Position numbers and translations under genes: made by a program. A stretch of 64,000 nucleotides of DNA from Pseudomonadota bacterium (lineage in GTDB: Bacteria; Desulfobacterota; Desulfobulbia; Desulfobulbales; SURF-16): positions 35,388-99,387 of the forward strand of contig JAHIVT010000138.1 of assembly GCA_018816555.1 (NCBI GenBank). The letters run 5' to 3'. Each line of letters starts with the position of its first letter. The stretch's first letter is position 1. Below the pieces are notes generated by a model, which saw nothing but the letters and a program-made list of their open reading frames with translations, did no database searches and was not told where the DNA came from. Of this stretch, positions 38,128 through 46,353 are shown in pieces.

Positions 38128-41100
38128 TTAGACTTTTTCATCCAGGGTTTTTCTGATAATCTTAGCCAGATCTCCTCTGATCAACGGTTTCATGACCAGG
38201 GCCCTGGCGCCTATTTGCCTGGCTTTTTTTTCGTTGACGGTTTCACTGAAGCCGGTGCATAAAATTACCGGCATATCCGGCCGGACGGCAAGAATTTTCC
38301 GGGTCAATTCATCGCCGGTCATATGGGGCATGGTGGTGTCTGAGATAATGAGATCGAACCTGTCCGGGTCGGCAAGAAAGATGGCAAGGCCCTCCAGGCT
38401 GTCTGCCGTGGAGTGCACCGTATAGCCCAGGCTTTCCAGCAGGGATTTTCCCATCACGGCGATGGTTGCCTCATCATCGATGAATAAAATGCTCTCATTG
38501 CCGGTGGGGATGGGTTCGCTGGTTTTGCTGCCGGCCGCGAGCGGCGGGTCATGCCGGGGCAAAAGGATTTTGAAGGTGGTGCCCACATTGATCTCGCTGT
38601 AAACGGAAATGCGTCCTTTCATTCCCTTGACGATGCCATGCACCACGGAAAGTCCCAAGCCTGTTCCCTCTCCGTGCTTTTTGGTGGTGAAGTAGGGCTC
38701 ATAGATTCTCTCCTGGGTTGCGCGCTCCATGCCGTGGCCGGTATCGCCCACCTCAAGCATGATATAGGGGCCGGGTTCGATGTCCGGAAAAACCAGTCCA
38801 TCCTCCTGGACAATTTCCGTATTTTTCAGCACAATGGAAAGTATGCCTCCCTTTGTATGCATGGCATGCAGAGCATTGGTGCATAAATTCAGGATCAACT
38901 GATGCAACTGGGTCGGGTCTGCCAGCACCCAGCCGCTATTGGGCTGGATTTCCTGCCTGATCTCGATGGTTGACGGCATGGTTGACCGGATCAGCTTCAG
39001 CACCTCTTTCACCAGCAGCTCGAGTTTCAGGGTCTGGGGGGAATTGCTTACCTGGCGGCAGAAGGTGAGGATCTGTTTGACCAGTTCCTTGGCCCGCTCG
39101 CAGGCTTTGAGGACTTCCATCTGGTCACGCAGTAAGGTATTCTCTCCTTCAGGCAGTCTCAATTTGACCAGCTCGGCATAGCCCATGATGGCGGTAAGAA
39201 TATTGTTGAAATCATGGGCAATACCGCCGGCCAGGGTGCCCAGGGCTTGCATCTTCTGGCTCTGTTGTACCTGCATCTCCAGTTTTTTGCGTTCGGTGAT
39301 ATCCCGCACGGTTTCGATGCCCGCCACAATTTCGCCTTTGCTGTCTCTGATCGGCGAGGAGGAAACCTCCAGATAAATGGTGCCGTCGGTGGATTTGGCG
39401 CTGGTTTCCCGCCTGTGTACCTTGCCATCCTCAAAGCTTTTGAACAGCAGACAGCCGGGGCAGATATCAGCCCTGTTTTGATAGGCCTCATAACAATATT
39501 CACCGGTATGGGAGCCCTGTTTGGCCCGGTGCACGGCATTCTGGTAGAGAATTTTGAAATTTCTGTCCTGCATGGTCAGCCCGTCACCGAGAGCGGCAAG
39601 GACCGCCTCCAGTTTGTTCTTCTCCAGCAACAAATTTTCCTCGGCTGCTTTGCGTTCTCGGAGATCACGCACCACGGAAACGATATAATCACGATCATTA
39701 TGCCGGATGATGCGGGCGTTGACCTCAACCGGCATACTACTGCCGTCTTTGCGAAAATGTTCTGTTTCAAAAAATCTGTATCCCGCGTTTTTGAGCAGAG
39801 ATACACTTGTCTGCCATCCATCCTTGTCGCTGATGTAGGCTGTTATGTCGGAGACCTTTTTCTGCAGCAGTTCTTGCTGGGTGTAGCCCAGGTTCTCGCA
39901 GGCCTTTTCGTTGGCATGCAGAAAACTCCCGGTTTGCGGATCAACAACAAATATGGCGTCATTTGACTGGTTGATAATGGCGCTGAACAGTTTGATTTCC
40001 TCTTCAGCGCTTTTGCGGGCCGTCACATCATTAGCCATGACAAACTTGGCCTTTCTTCCCATATAGTCCAAGGTATGGGAGGTGATATCCACCCAGATCA
40101 GCGTCCCGTCTTTTTTCAGATGGCGCCACAGTCCCGAATTACCTGGCCCTGGGGTGCCGGCCGAGATCTTTGCCAGCAGTGCCGGGATATCTTCCGGCGG
40201 CCGGATGTCCTTGATGGTCATGGCCAGGAATTCATCACGGGAGTAGCCGTAATGCCTGACCGCCGTATCATTGACCGCGAGAAACTGCAGTGTCTCCAGA
40301 TCGTAAATCAACATGGGATGGGGGTTGTTGTCAAAGAGGTCTTTATAGCGTTCTTCCGAGGCCTTGAGTGAAGTAAAAGAGTGCTGCCTCTGCAAGTTCA
40401 GGGCGTAAAGATCGGCCAGTTTCTCTATGAGCTGCAGGTCATCTTCCGTATACTCCCGGTCCGGATTTGCCAGGGCGATCTGTCCCACGATTTCCCCCTT
40501 AATCATCGCCGGGGCTGACAGAAATTTTTCTATTGCAATGTGTCCTTGCGGGGTGCCGGATGAACGGGGGTCTCCGGCCGGGGTATTGGTGTAGAGAGAT
40601 TTTCCTTCAGTCAGCACCCAGCCCCACATGCCGCGAAATTCATGAAAAATGATATTTTTGTCACTGGACTGGCAGTTTGACCAGATGTCTTTCGACAGGG
40701 TGGTGGCGACAAAGTGTCCTGTGGTCTGCTCAATGTAGCCGACAAATCCGAACTTGCTTGAGGTGAAATGTTTGGCGGTTTCCAGCACCTGTTCGGAAAT
40801 CTCTTCAATTGATTTTTCCTGCAGCAGCTCTCTGGAGAGTTGCGCCATCCTGGTGTTGATCTGGGACTCACGTTGCAGGGCCTCGATTGTTTTTGCGCGT
40901 TCCGAAATATCCATGAAGTTCACCACGGCGCCGATAATTTCATCTCCCCGGCGGATGGGGGATGACCAGTATTCCGCCACAAAACTGCTGCCGTCGGCCT
41001 TCCACAGGATGTCCTGGTCAAGATGAACGCTTTCGCCGTTCATGAACGCCCGGTAAATTCTGCACTCCTCAACCGGATATGGAGTGTTGTCCGCCTTGGT

Positions 41101-41529
41101 GTGATGGATAAGCGAGTGCATGTTTCTGCCCTGCAGGTCTTCCTTTTTTTCATAACCAAGCAGCTGTACACACGAATCATTACAAAAGGAGCAGTTACCA
41201 TGTCGGTCAAGGCCGTAGATTGCCTCTGTCGAGCAGTCAAGCAGGAGAGTGAATAATTCTTCTCTTGCCTGCAGCGCCGCCTGAATCGTTTTCAGCGAGT
41301 TGATCTTTTCATTCATCGGGCGGTAGATGAAAAGAATGAAAACCGGGATCATGAGGCCGGCCAGTAAAAGCGGATCGGCAAAGATGGCAATATCGGCGGA
41401 GGCGGGAATCTGCAGGTGCCTCAGCAGGAGCATGAGGATAATTTCGGCGACAAAGATGGTCAGGGTAATGATGATTATTGCCTTGAGCGGGGCAAAATCA
41501 TTGCCCGGTATGGAGGGCGGCTGTTTCAT
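38128..41529 (-). CDS. hybrid sensor histidine kinase with four PAS domains
   Basis: A 1133-residue two-component sensor. Two membrane segments lie near residues 15-70. Then come PAS (about 90-215), GAF (230-390, IEQTTGHFVATTL), PAS (395-510), PAS (515-640) and a fourth PAS (645-765). The fourth carries GEYCYEAYQNRADICPGC, the same Cys...CxxC pattern as in the kinase at 24742. HisKA follows with GGIAHDFNNILTA, then HATPase (DTGHGM, GTGLGLSVV), and a receiver with FIDDEA, the phosphorylatable aspartate in SDTTMP, and the lysine in MKPL. The signal is unknown; no partner regulator is adjacent. Confidence 0.92.
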   Translation of the reverse strand: MKQPPSIPGNDFAPLKAIIIITLTIFVAEIILMLLLRHLQIPASADIAIFADPLLLAGLMIPVFILFIYRPMNEKINSLKTIQAALQAREELFTLLLDCSTEAIYGLDRHGNCSFCNDSCVQLLGYEKKEDLQGRNMHSLIHHTKADNTPYPVEECRIYRAFMNGESVHLDQDILWKADGSSFVAEYWSSPIRRGDEIIGAVVNFMDISERAKTIEALQRESQINTRMAQLSRELLQEKSIEEISEQVLETAKHFTSSKFGFVGYIEQTTGHFVATTLSKDIWSNCQSSDKNIIFHEFRGMWGWVLTEGKSLYTNTPAGDPRSSGTPQGHIAIEKFLSAPAMIKGEIVGQIALANPDREYTEDDLQLIEKLADLYALNLQRQHSFTSLKASEERYKDLFDNNPHPMLIYDLETLQFLAVNDTAVRHYGYSRDEFLAMTIKDIRPPEDIPALLAKISAGTPGPGNSGLWRHLKKDGTLIWVDITSHTLDYMGRKAKFVMANDVTARKSAEEEIKLFSAIINQSNDAIFVVDPQTGSFLHANEKACENLGYTQQELLQKKVSDITAYISDKDGWQTSVSLLKNAGYRFFETEHFRKDGSSMPVEVNARIIRHNDRDYIVSVVRDLRERKAAEENLLLEKNKLEAVLAALGDGLTMQDRNFKILYQNAVHRAKQGSHTGEYCYEAYQNRADICPGCLLFKSFEDGKVHRRETSAKSTDGTIYLEVSSSPIRDSKGEIVAGIETVRDITERKKLEMQVQQSQKMQALGTLAGGIAHDFNNILTAIMGYAELVKLRLPEGENTLLRDQMEVLKACERAKELVKQILTFCRQVSNSPQTLKLELLVKEVLKLIRSTMPSTIEIRQEIQPNSGWVLADPTQLHQLILNLCTNALHAMHTKGGILSIVLKNTEIVQEDGLVFPDIEPGPYIMLEVGDTGHGMERATQERIYEPYFTTKKHGEGTGLGLSVVHGIVKGMKGRISVYSEINVGTTFKILLPRHDPPLAAGSKTSEPIPTGNESILFIDDEATIAVMGKSLLESLGYTVHSTADSLEGLAIFLADPDRFDLIISDTTMPHMTGDELTRKILAVRPDMPVILCTGFSETVNEKKARQIGARALVMKPLIRGDLAKIIRKTLDEKV

Positions 41530-41963
41530 TTGGGATCACCACTGTGATGCTATGGTTCTGTTCGGAGTTTACAGTGACAGCACGTGAAAAAACTTAATAA
41601 AATGAGTCTACTGAAAATGGGCGTGCTGTTACCAGCATTATTTTTCAACAAGCTGTTTGTGTAAAGTAGAAGATCGTTTTTGCGGTGCTATTGCCGATAC
41701 CTCCCATTGAATATGAGAAGAAAATCAACAGACAAAAACACAAGAAGAAACAGTCTGACAGGCTGGCTGGATAACGACGAGCTGATTTTTGTTAACGACC
41801 GGCAGAAAAGTGCCAGGGAAGGGCGTAACTCCGACAAATGTGCAGGAGGATTGCAGCAGTCCCTTAATATCCCCGGTTTTTGGCATGGTAAGCCCGACGA
41901 CACGGTTGGGGCGAGGTTTATACCCGCCCGTGATCAATTATGACTGAAAATCTGCCGGGAAGA
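41530..41963. other. intergenic region kinase / HDAC fusion
   Basis: Two short antiparallel ORFs are present here, but neither resembles a known family or has a good ribosome binding site. I see no gene, tRNA or clear terminator. Confidence 0.45.
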
Positions 41964-43751
41964 TTAAATCTTGCCGTTCCTCGGCCGGTCGTTGGTCAAT
42001 TGCCCTGCCTGGACGGGAAGGTGCATACCCTCCCAGAGCCCGGTAAAGAAATGACGGGCATTGCTTCCCAGTGAACTGGTCCGGTAGCCCCCTTCCTGGA
42101 CAACAACGGTCGGCAGATCAAGCCGGCCGATCATGCGGCCGTTCTCATAGAAATCTTTGGCTTCCAGGCTCCAGGAGCCGGTGGGATCATTTTTGGCCGG
42201 GTCATAACCCAGGGCAAGGACGAAAAAGTGTGGGGAAAATTTGCGGATACGGGCCAGAGCCCTGGCCAGCACCTGCCGGTAGCCATGGCCATCGAGTTTT
42301 TCCGGCAGGGGATAGTTTTTATTGTACCGGTATCCTTCCCCCTCGCCATATTCTTCGGCAAAACCTGAAAAATACGGGTAGGCGAAGCTCGGGTGGCCAT
42401 GGATGGAGATGGTCAGCACATCGGCCCGCTCGTAAAAGATATCCTGGGTGCCGTTGCCGTGATGGTAGTCAATATCAAGCACCGCCACCTTGCCGTGGCG
42501 GCTGAGAAAATTGGCCGTAATCGCCGTTGAATTGAAATAGCAGAACCCCCCGAAAACCTTTCGTTCGGCATGGTGGCCGGGCGGACGCACCAGTGCATAG
42601 GCCAGCCTGTATCCTTCGAAGAGCAGATTGCCGGCGGTCAGGGCGCAGTCGACGGATCTTTTGGCCGCCAGATAGGCATTGCGGTTCAGGGGGGTGAAGG
42701 TGTCAATACAGTAGTAGCCGGCGCGAACCGGCAGCTCCTTGGGCGGCCGGGTGTTATTGCGGATCGGGAAGACATAGGGGTAGACCGATTTGCCCGGCTC
42801 AATATTGCTGCAGACCCGCTTGAGATACTCGACAAACTTGGTGTCATGCGCCTGTTTAATGTGGCTCTCGGGAAAATGTCTGACAGGCAGCTGATCAAAT
42901 AATCCGGTTTGTTCAATGCCTTTCATGATCGACTTGATGCGCACCGGGGCCTCGACATAACCTCGTTCATGCACGTGGTGCATGTCATGCTTGTCATTAA
43001 TCACCAGGGCAATGCGCTGTTCAATGGACAATACCGGGGTGAGAGCCGCCGTTTCTTTTTTGACATGACGTGGCGACCGGAGACGGATCGGGTCATCCTG
43101 AAAGGACTCAACCACCATGTCAATGTAGCCGGCCGGGCAGGCCTTGCCGTATTTTTTGGTGAGAATGGCGTGGACGATGGTTCTTGCCGTGGCCTGGGAA
43201 GGCAGGGTTTTGGCCTCAACCTGGTCATAGACAAGATAGGGCGGGCAGTCATAGGTGGGTTTCAGCGGCGTTTCATAGGCGGTGTTGATGATGGGAACCG
43301 CCCCATATCGCTCATAAAACCGCAGGCGCGCCCTGTTCTGTTTCAAGATGCTCGGGTCGCTGCACAGTCGGGCATCATCCGGCAGACACTCCATGAAGAT
43401 ACCGCAGACCCCGAGCCTTCTTGCCTCTTCGCGCACCCGTTGATAGAGCGCTCCGCCGACACCGCCGGCATTTTTTTGCGGCTTGACGGAGATGAAATCA
43501 AGATAACAGAACTTCAGGTCATGGTCAAAATTGACCAGGGCAAAACCCTTCACCCGGTGGCGCTGGTTGTCCGCCACAAAGAGAATGGTGCGGAACTGAT
43601 ATTTCAGCGGGTTGACAAGTTTGGCCGGTAGGCTCTTGATCTCTTTTTCGGAAAGGGCGGAGAATTGCGCCCGCAGTATTTCCTGCACCTGGCTGACGGC
43701 GTCTTGGTCAATGGACAGGGTAACGTCGTAAACGCGGCGGATGCGGAACAT
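41964..43751 (-). CDS. GNAT acetyltransferase-histone deacetylase-like fusion
   Basis: A 595-residue protein from the ATG at 43751. The N-terminal third (about 1-190) is a GNAT-like domain with acetyl-CoA loop PQKNAGGVGGALYQRVREEA. The C-terminal part (about 245-590) is a class II HDAC/acetylpolyamine amidohydrolase domain. RPPGHHA holds the catalytic histidine pair, DIDYHHGNGT holds zinc ligands D428 and H430, and LGYDPAKNDPTGS the third aspartate; the site looks intact. Acetylation and deacetylation potential in one chain is unusual. It starts one base after the upstream GNAT stop and is the last gene of the kamA cassette. The substrate is likely a small amine, not a histone. Confidence 0.88.
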   Translation of the reverse strand: MFRIRRVYDVTLSIDQDAVSQVQEILRAQFSALSEKEIKSLPAKLVNPLKYQFRTILFVADNQRHRVKGFALVNFDHDLKFCYLDFISVKPQKNAGGVGGALYQRVREEARRLGVCGIFMECLPDDARLCSDPSILKQNRARLRFYERYGAVPIINTAYETPLKPTYDCPPYLVYDQVEAKTLPSQATARTIVHAILTKKYGKACPAGYIDMVVESFQDDPIRLRSPRHVKKETAALTPVLSIEQRIALVINDKHDMHHVHERGYVEAPVRIKSIMKGIEQTGLFDQLPVRHFPESHIKQAHDTKFVEYLKRVCSNIEPGKSVYPYVFPIRNNTRPPKELPVRAGYYCIDTFTPLNRNAYLAAKRSVDCALTAGNLLFEGYRLAYALVRPPGHHAERKVFGGFCYFNSTAITANFLSRHGKVAVLDIDYHHGNGTQDIFYERADVLTISIHGHPSFAYPYFSGFAEEYGEGEGYRYNKNYPLPEKLDGHGYRQVLARALARIRKFSPHFFVLALGYDPAKNDPTGSWSLEAKDFYENGRMIGRLDLPTVVVQEGGYRTSSLGSNARHFFTGLWEGMHLPVQAGQLTNDRPRNGKI

Positions 43752-43752
43752 G

Positions 43753-44220
43753 TTACAGGTCCTTACAGTAGACGATTTTGTCATCGCCTTCCCGGTAGAA
43801 ATCGGGAAAGGTGCCGGCCACCTGATAGCCGTGTCGTTCGTAGAAAGAGCGGGCGGCGGCGTAGCCGGGGGTTGACGAGGTATCCACATACACCCGCATG
43901 CCCGCGCCGAGTTTGGTTTCCATGGCCGCCAGCAGCCGGGAGCCGATGCCGCCTCGCGCCTGGCCGGGGTCCACGGCAATCCAGTAAAGATCCCAGCGTT
44001 TATCGGAAATCGGGATGGGACCGTAGCAGATGAAACCGAGGAGCAGTCCGTCACTGTCAACGGCCGTCAGCAGGTAATAGCCGTTTTTTTCCGAGGCCAG
44101 GGCATCATTGATGACTTCCCTGGCCAGTTCGATCTCCTCCTGATTGAAATTACTGATGCCGGCAACCAGGGAGAACAGGCTGCTGCGGTCATGGGCTGCT
44201 GCAGGACGGATGGTGATCAT
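43753..44220 (-). CDS. GNAT-family N-acetyltransferase
   Basis: A 155-residue stand-alone GNAT enzyme. The acetyl-CoA motif is QARGGIGSRLLAAMETKLGA, and the C-terminal strand SFYERHGYQVAGTFPDFY is typical. Given kamA in the same cassette, a beta-lysine N-epsilon-acetyltransferase (AblB-like) role is possible, but AblB is longer, so this is only a hypothesis. It overlaps the upstream ATP-grasp gene by four bases and is followed after one base by the GNAT-HDAC fusion, so the three are translated as a unit. Confidence 0.85.
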   Translation of the reverse strand: MITIRPAAAHDRSSLFSLVAGISNFNQEEIELAREVINDALASEKNGYYLLTAVDSDGLLLGFICYGPIPISDKRWDLYWIAVDPGQARGGIGSRLLAAMETKLGAGMRVYVDTSSTPGYAAARSFYERHGYQVAGTFPDFYREGDDKIVYCKDL

Positions 44221-45209
44221 TGCTCTAACCTTATGGAGAGAAAGCGGACAAATTCTTTAACAATTGCGGTATAATTCATCCGGCATTGCTGCGCTGCGGC
44301 AACAAAACCCGCATCAGGGCTAAGGCAGGGATTGGCATTTGCCTCCAGCACAAAGACCTTGCCGAGGTCATCCATGCGCACGTCAATCCTGCCGTAATCG
44401 CGCAGCATGAAAAGGTTGTATGCCTCTGCGGCGACCCGGCGGAGGTTCTGTTCCTCAGCTGCCGGCAGGTTCTGGGGAAAGAAGCGCGGCGTATGGTGAA
44501 ATTCAAAGGCGTTCTCATCCCATTTGGCCTTGTAGCCGACAATGCGGTGCAGCGCCGGGGGGAAGGTGGAAAAATCGATCTCCGCCATGGGCAGCACCTG
44601 GGCGGACGGATAGCCGAACAGGGAGATGTTGAATTCACGGCCGGCTATGAACTGTTCAACCAGCAGAGGGCCGTAACGGGCATAAAATTCAGGAAGTTTC
44701 TCCCGCAGTTCCTGCACCGTGAAAACCAGGGATTCCTGATCAATGCCGATGCTGGCATCCTCAAAGCGGGGCTTGATGATGGCCGGCAGGGAAATATCGG
44801 CTAGATTGCCTGGATTCTCGCCGGCAAAGGAGATGTATGCCGGGGTGAGCAGGCCTGCGGCTGCCAGCTGGCGTTTGGCCAGCAGCTTGTCGGTGGACAG
44901 CATGAGGGCCAGCGAGCCGGAGCCGGTGAACGGCAGGCCCAGCAGCTCGAAAACCGCGGCCGGATGGCCGCCAAGGTGCGGGTTATCGTCAACGCTCTCA
45001 CACAGGTTGAACACGGCGTCCACCTGCTCCTGCCGGATTACCTTCAGAAATTTCTCTAGATCCCGGTCAAAGGGCAGACGGACAGCAGGGATGGCTAGTT
45101 CATTGAGCCCGCGCTCCACGGCGTCCACCTGCTGCACTACATCCTGGGAGGATTGCCAGTTGGCGCTGCCTGTTTCGGCCGGCCGGTTATAAACAATGGC
45201 GATTTTCAT
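44217..45209 (-). CDS. D-Ala-D-Ala-ligase-like ATP-grasp enzyme (second in cassette)
   Basis: A 330-residue ATP-grasp ligase, from the ATG at 45209. The N-terminal domain has the Ddl-like VFNLCES and GLPFTGSG. ATP-binding lysine and loop are in AIIKPRFEDASIGI; VEQFIAGREFNISLFG and the metal-binding VFVLEANANPCLSPDAG complete the fold. It should join a carboxylate to an amine via an acyl phosphate. The DVRMDDLGK wording and absence of cell-wall neighbours argue against genuine D-Ala-D-Ala ligase. It overlaps the GNAT gene and is separated by 127 bp from the upstream ATP-grasp gene. Confidence 0.87.
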   Translation of the reverse strand: MKIAIVYNRPAETGSANWQSSQDVVQQVDAVERGLNELAIPAVRLPFDRDLEKFLKVIRQEQVDAVFNLCESVDDNPHLGGHPAAVFELLGLPFTGSGSLALMLSTDKLLAKRQLAAAGLLTPAYISFAGENPGNLADISLPAIIKPRFEDASIGIDQESLVFTVQELREKLPEFYARYGPLLVEQFIAGREFNISLFGYPSAQVLPMAEIDFSTFPPALHRIVGYKAKWDENAFEFHHTPRFFPQNLPAAEEQNLRRVAAEAYNLFMLRDYGRIDVRMDDLGKVFVLEANANPCLSPDAGFVAAAQQCRMNYTAIVKEFVRFLSIRLEQ

Positions 45210-45246
45210 GATTCTGTCAATTATGATGAATTCGGGAAAGCTTTTT

Positions 45247-45329
45247 ACCACGGAGCACACAGAGAGTTCAGAGAAAATATTTTTTAATTACAGCAATTTA
45301 TCTCTGTGAACTCAGTGCTCTCTGTGGTT
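45247..45329. repeat. long imperfect inverted repeat inside kamA cassette
   Basis: ACCACGGAGCACACAGAGAGTTC on the left pairs imperfectly with GAACTCAGTGCTCTCTGTGGTT on the right across an AT-rich centre. It lies in the only long gap of the cassette, between the two ATP-grasp genes. Similar wording (CACAGAGA) appears at 28663. It looks like a dispersed intergenic palindromic element that could attenuate or process the transcript. Confidence 0.7.
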
Positions 45330-45336
45330 CATTTCG

Positions 45337-46314
45337 TCAATCTTTCATCCGACTGATGGCCGCGCCCACGATTTCCGCAATCAGCTGTTGGTAGCTTATG
45401 CCGAATTTGCCGGCAATGATGCACAGATCCGAGTGCTCCGGATGCAGCCCGGCAATGGGGTTGATCTCAATAAACGACGGATGGCCGTTTGCGTCGGAAC
45501 GCAGATCAACCCGGCCGGAATCCCGGCAGTCCAGAACATGCCATACCTTCAGCGCCAGCTCCACCGCCTCCCGGGCCTCGGCATCGTCAACGGCCCGATA
45601 TTCCACCACCTCCTCGCAGATTTCCTTATTGCGGTAAGAGTAGACATCGGGATCCGAGTTGGCCAGCAGCACCACCTCCATTATCCCGATGGATCTGGCC
45701 TTGCTGCCGTTGCCGACAATGCCCACGGTGAATTCGCGGCCGGGCAGGAAGGTTTCGATCAGCACCGGTTGTTTGTAGGTCTCGAGCAATTCGCGACACA
45801 CTAAATCAAGCTGGTGGGCGCCGGCAATCTTTGAGGCCGCGGTGACGCCTTTGCCGGTGCCTTCGGCAATGGGCTTGGCAAAAAGCGGATAGGGCAGGTT
45901 GATGCGGGCTATATCCTCAGGGCTGCGGACCACGGCAAAATCCGGGGTCCGCAGGCCCAGGTCGCGGATGATATGTTTGGCCATGGCCTTGTGCAGGGTG
46001 ATTGACAGCATCAGCGGGTCAGAGAAGGTATAGGGAATGCGGTAGGCATCCAGCAGGGCCGGGACAGCGGCTTCACGGCCGAAGCCGTAGAGCCCTTCCG
46101 CGATATTGAATACCATGTCCCATCTTTCTCCGGCCGCCAGCCGTTTGACCAGACTCTGGATATTGCCGATGCGCACGGTTTCATGGCCAAGGTTCTGCAG
46201 GGCCGTTTCGATGGCGTCAATGGTGTCGGGACGATCGAACTCGGCGGTTTCTTCCTCGCCGTAACCGGCGGCAAGATAGTCTGCTCTCAGGTCATAAGTC
46301 ATACCAAATTTCAT
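45337..46314 (-). CDS. D-Ala-D-Ala-ligase-like ATP-grasp enzyme (first in cassette)
   Basis: A 325-residue ATP-grasp ligase with Ddl-like layout. WDMVFNIAEGLYGFGREAAVPALLD and IPYTFSDPLML form the N-terminal domain. LFAKPIAEGTGKGV is the ATP loop, VLIETFLPGREFTVGIVG the central strand, and RVDLRSDANGHPSFIEINPIAGL the magnesium site. It is clearly a paralogue of the neighbouring ATP-grasp protein but well diverged, suggesting two successive ligations. It starts with a CGGAG site 39 bp after the kamA stop. Confidence 0.87.
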   Translation of the reverse strand: MKFGMTYDLRADYLAAGYGEEETAEFDRPDTIDAIETALQNLGHETVRIGNIQSLVKRLAAGERWDMVFNIAEGLYGFGREAAVPALLDAYRIPYTFSDPLMLSITLHKAMAKHIIRDLGLRTPDFAVVRSPEDIARINLPYPLFAKPIAEGTGKGVTAASKIAGAHQLDLVCRELLETYKQPVLIETFLPGREFTVGIVGNGSKARSIGIMEVVLLANSDPDVYSYRNKEICEEVVEYRAVDDAEAREAVELALKVWHVLDCRDSGRVDLRSDANGHPSFIEINPIAGLHPEHSDLCIIAGKFGISYQQLIAEIVGAAISRMKD

Positions 46315-46353
46315 TTTGTTCTCCGGGAAATTATAAGAAGCAGACCTCTGGTT

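Noticed and set aside
41680-41943. Plus-strand 87-residue ORF between kinase and HDAC fusion
   Set aside because: No ribosome binding site, no recognisable family, and overlaps ORFs on the other strand equally well.
43752-44060. N-terminal 103 residues of the 698-residue track version of the HDAC fusion
   Set aside because: They read through the GNAT gene in another frame; the ATG at 43751 fits the one-base spacing to the GNAT stop.
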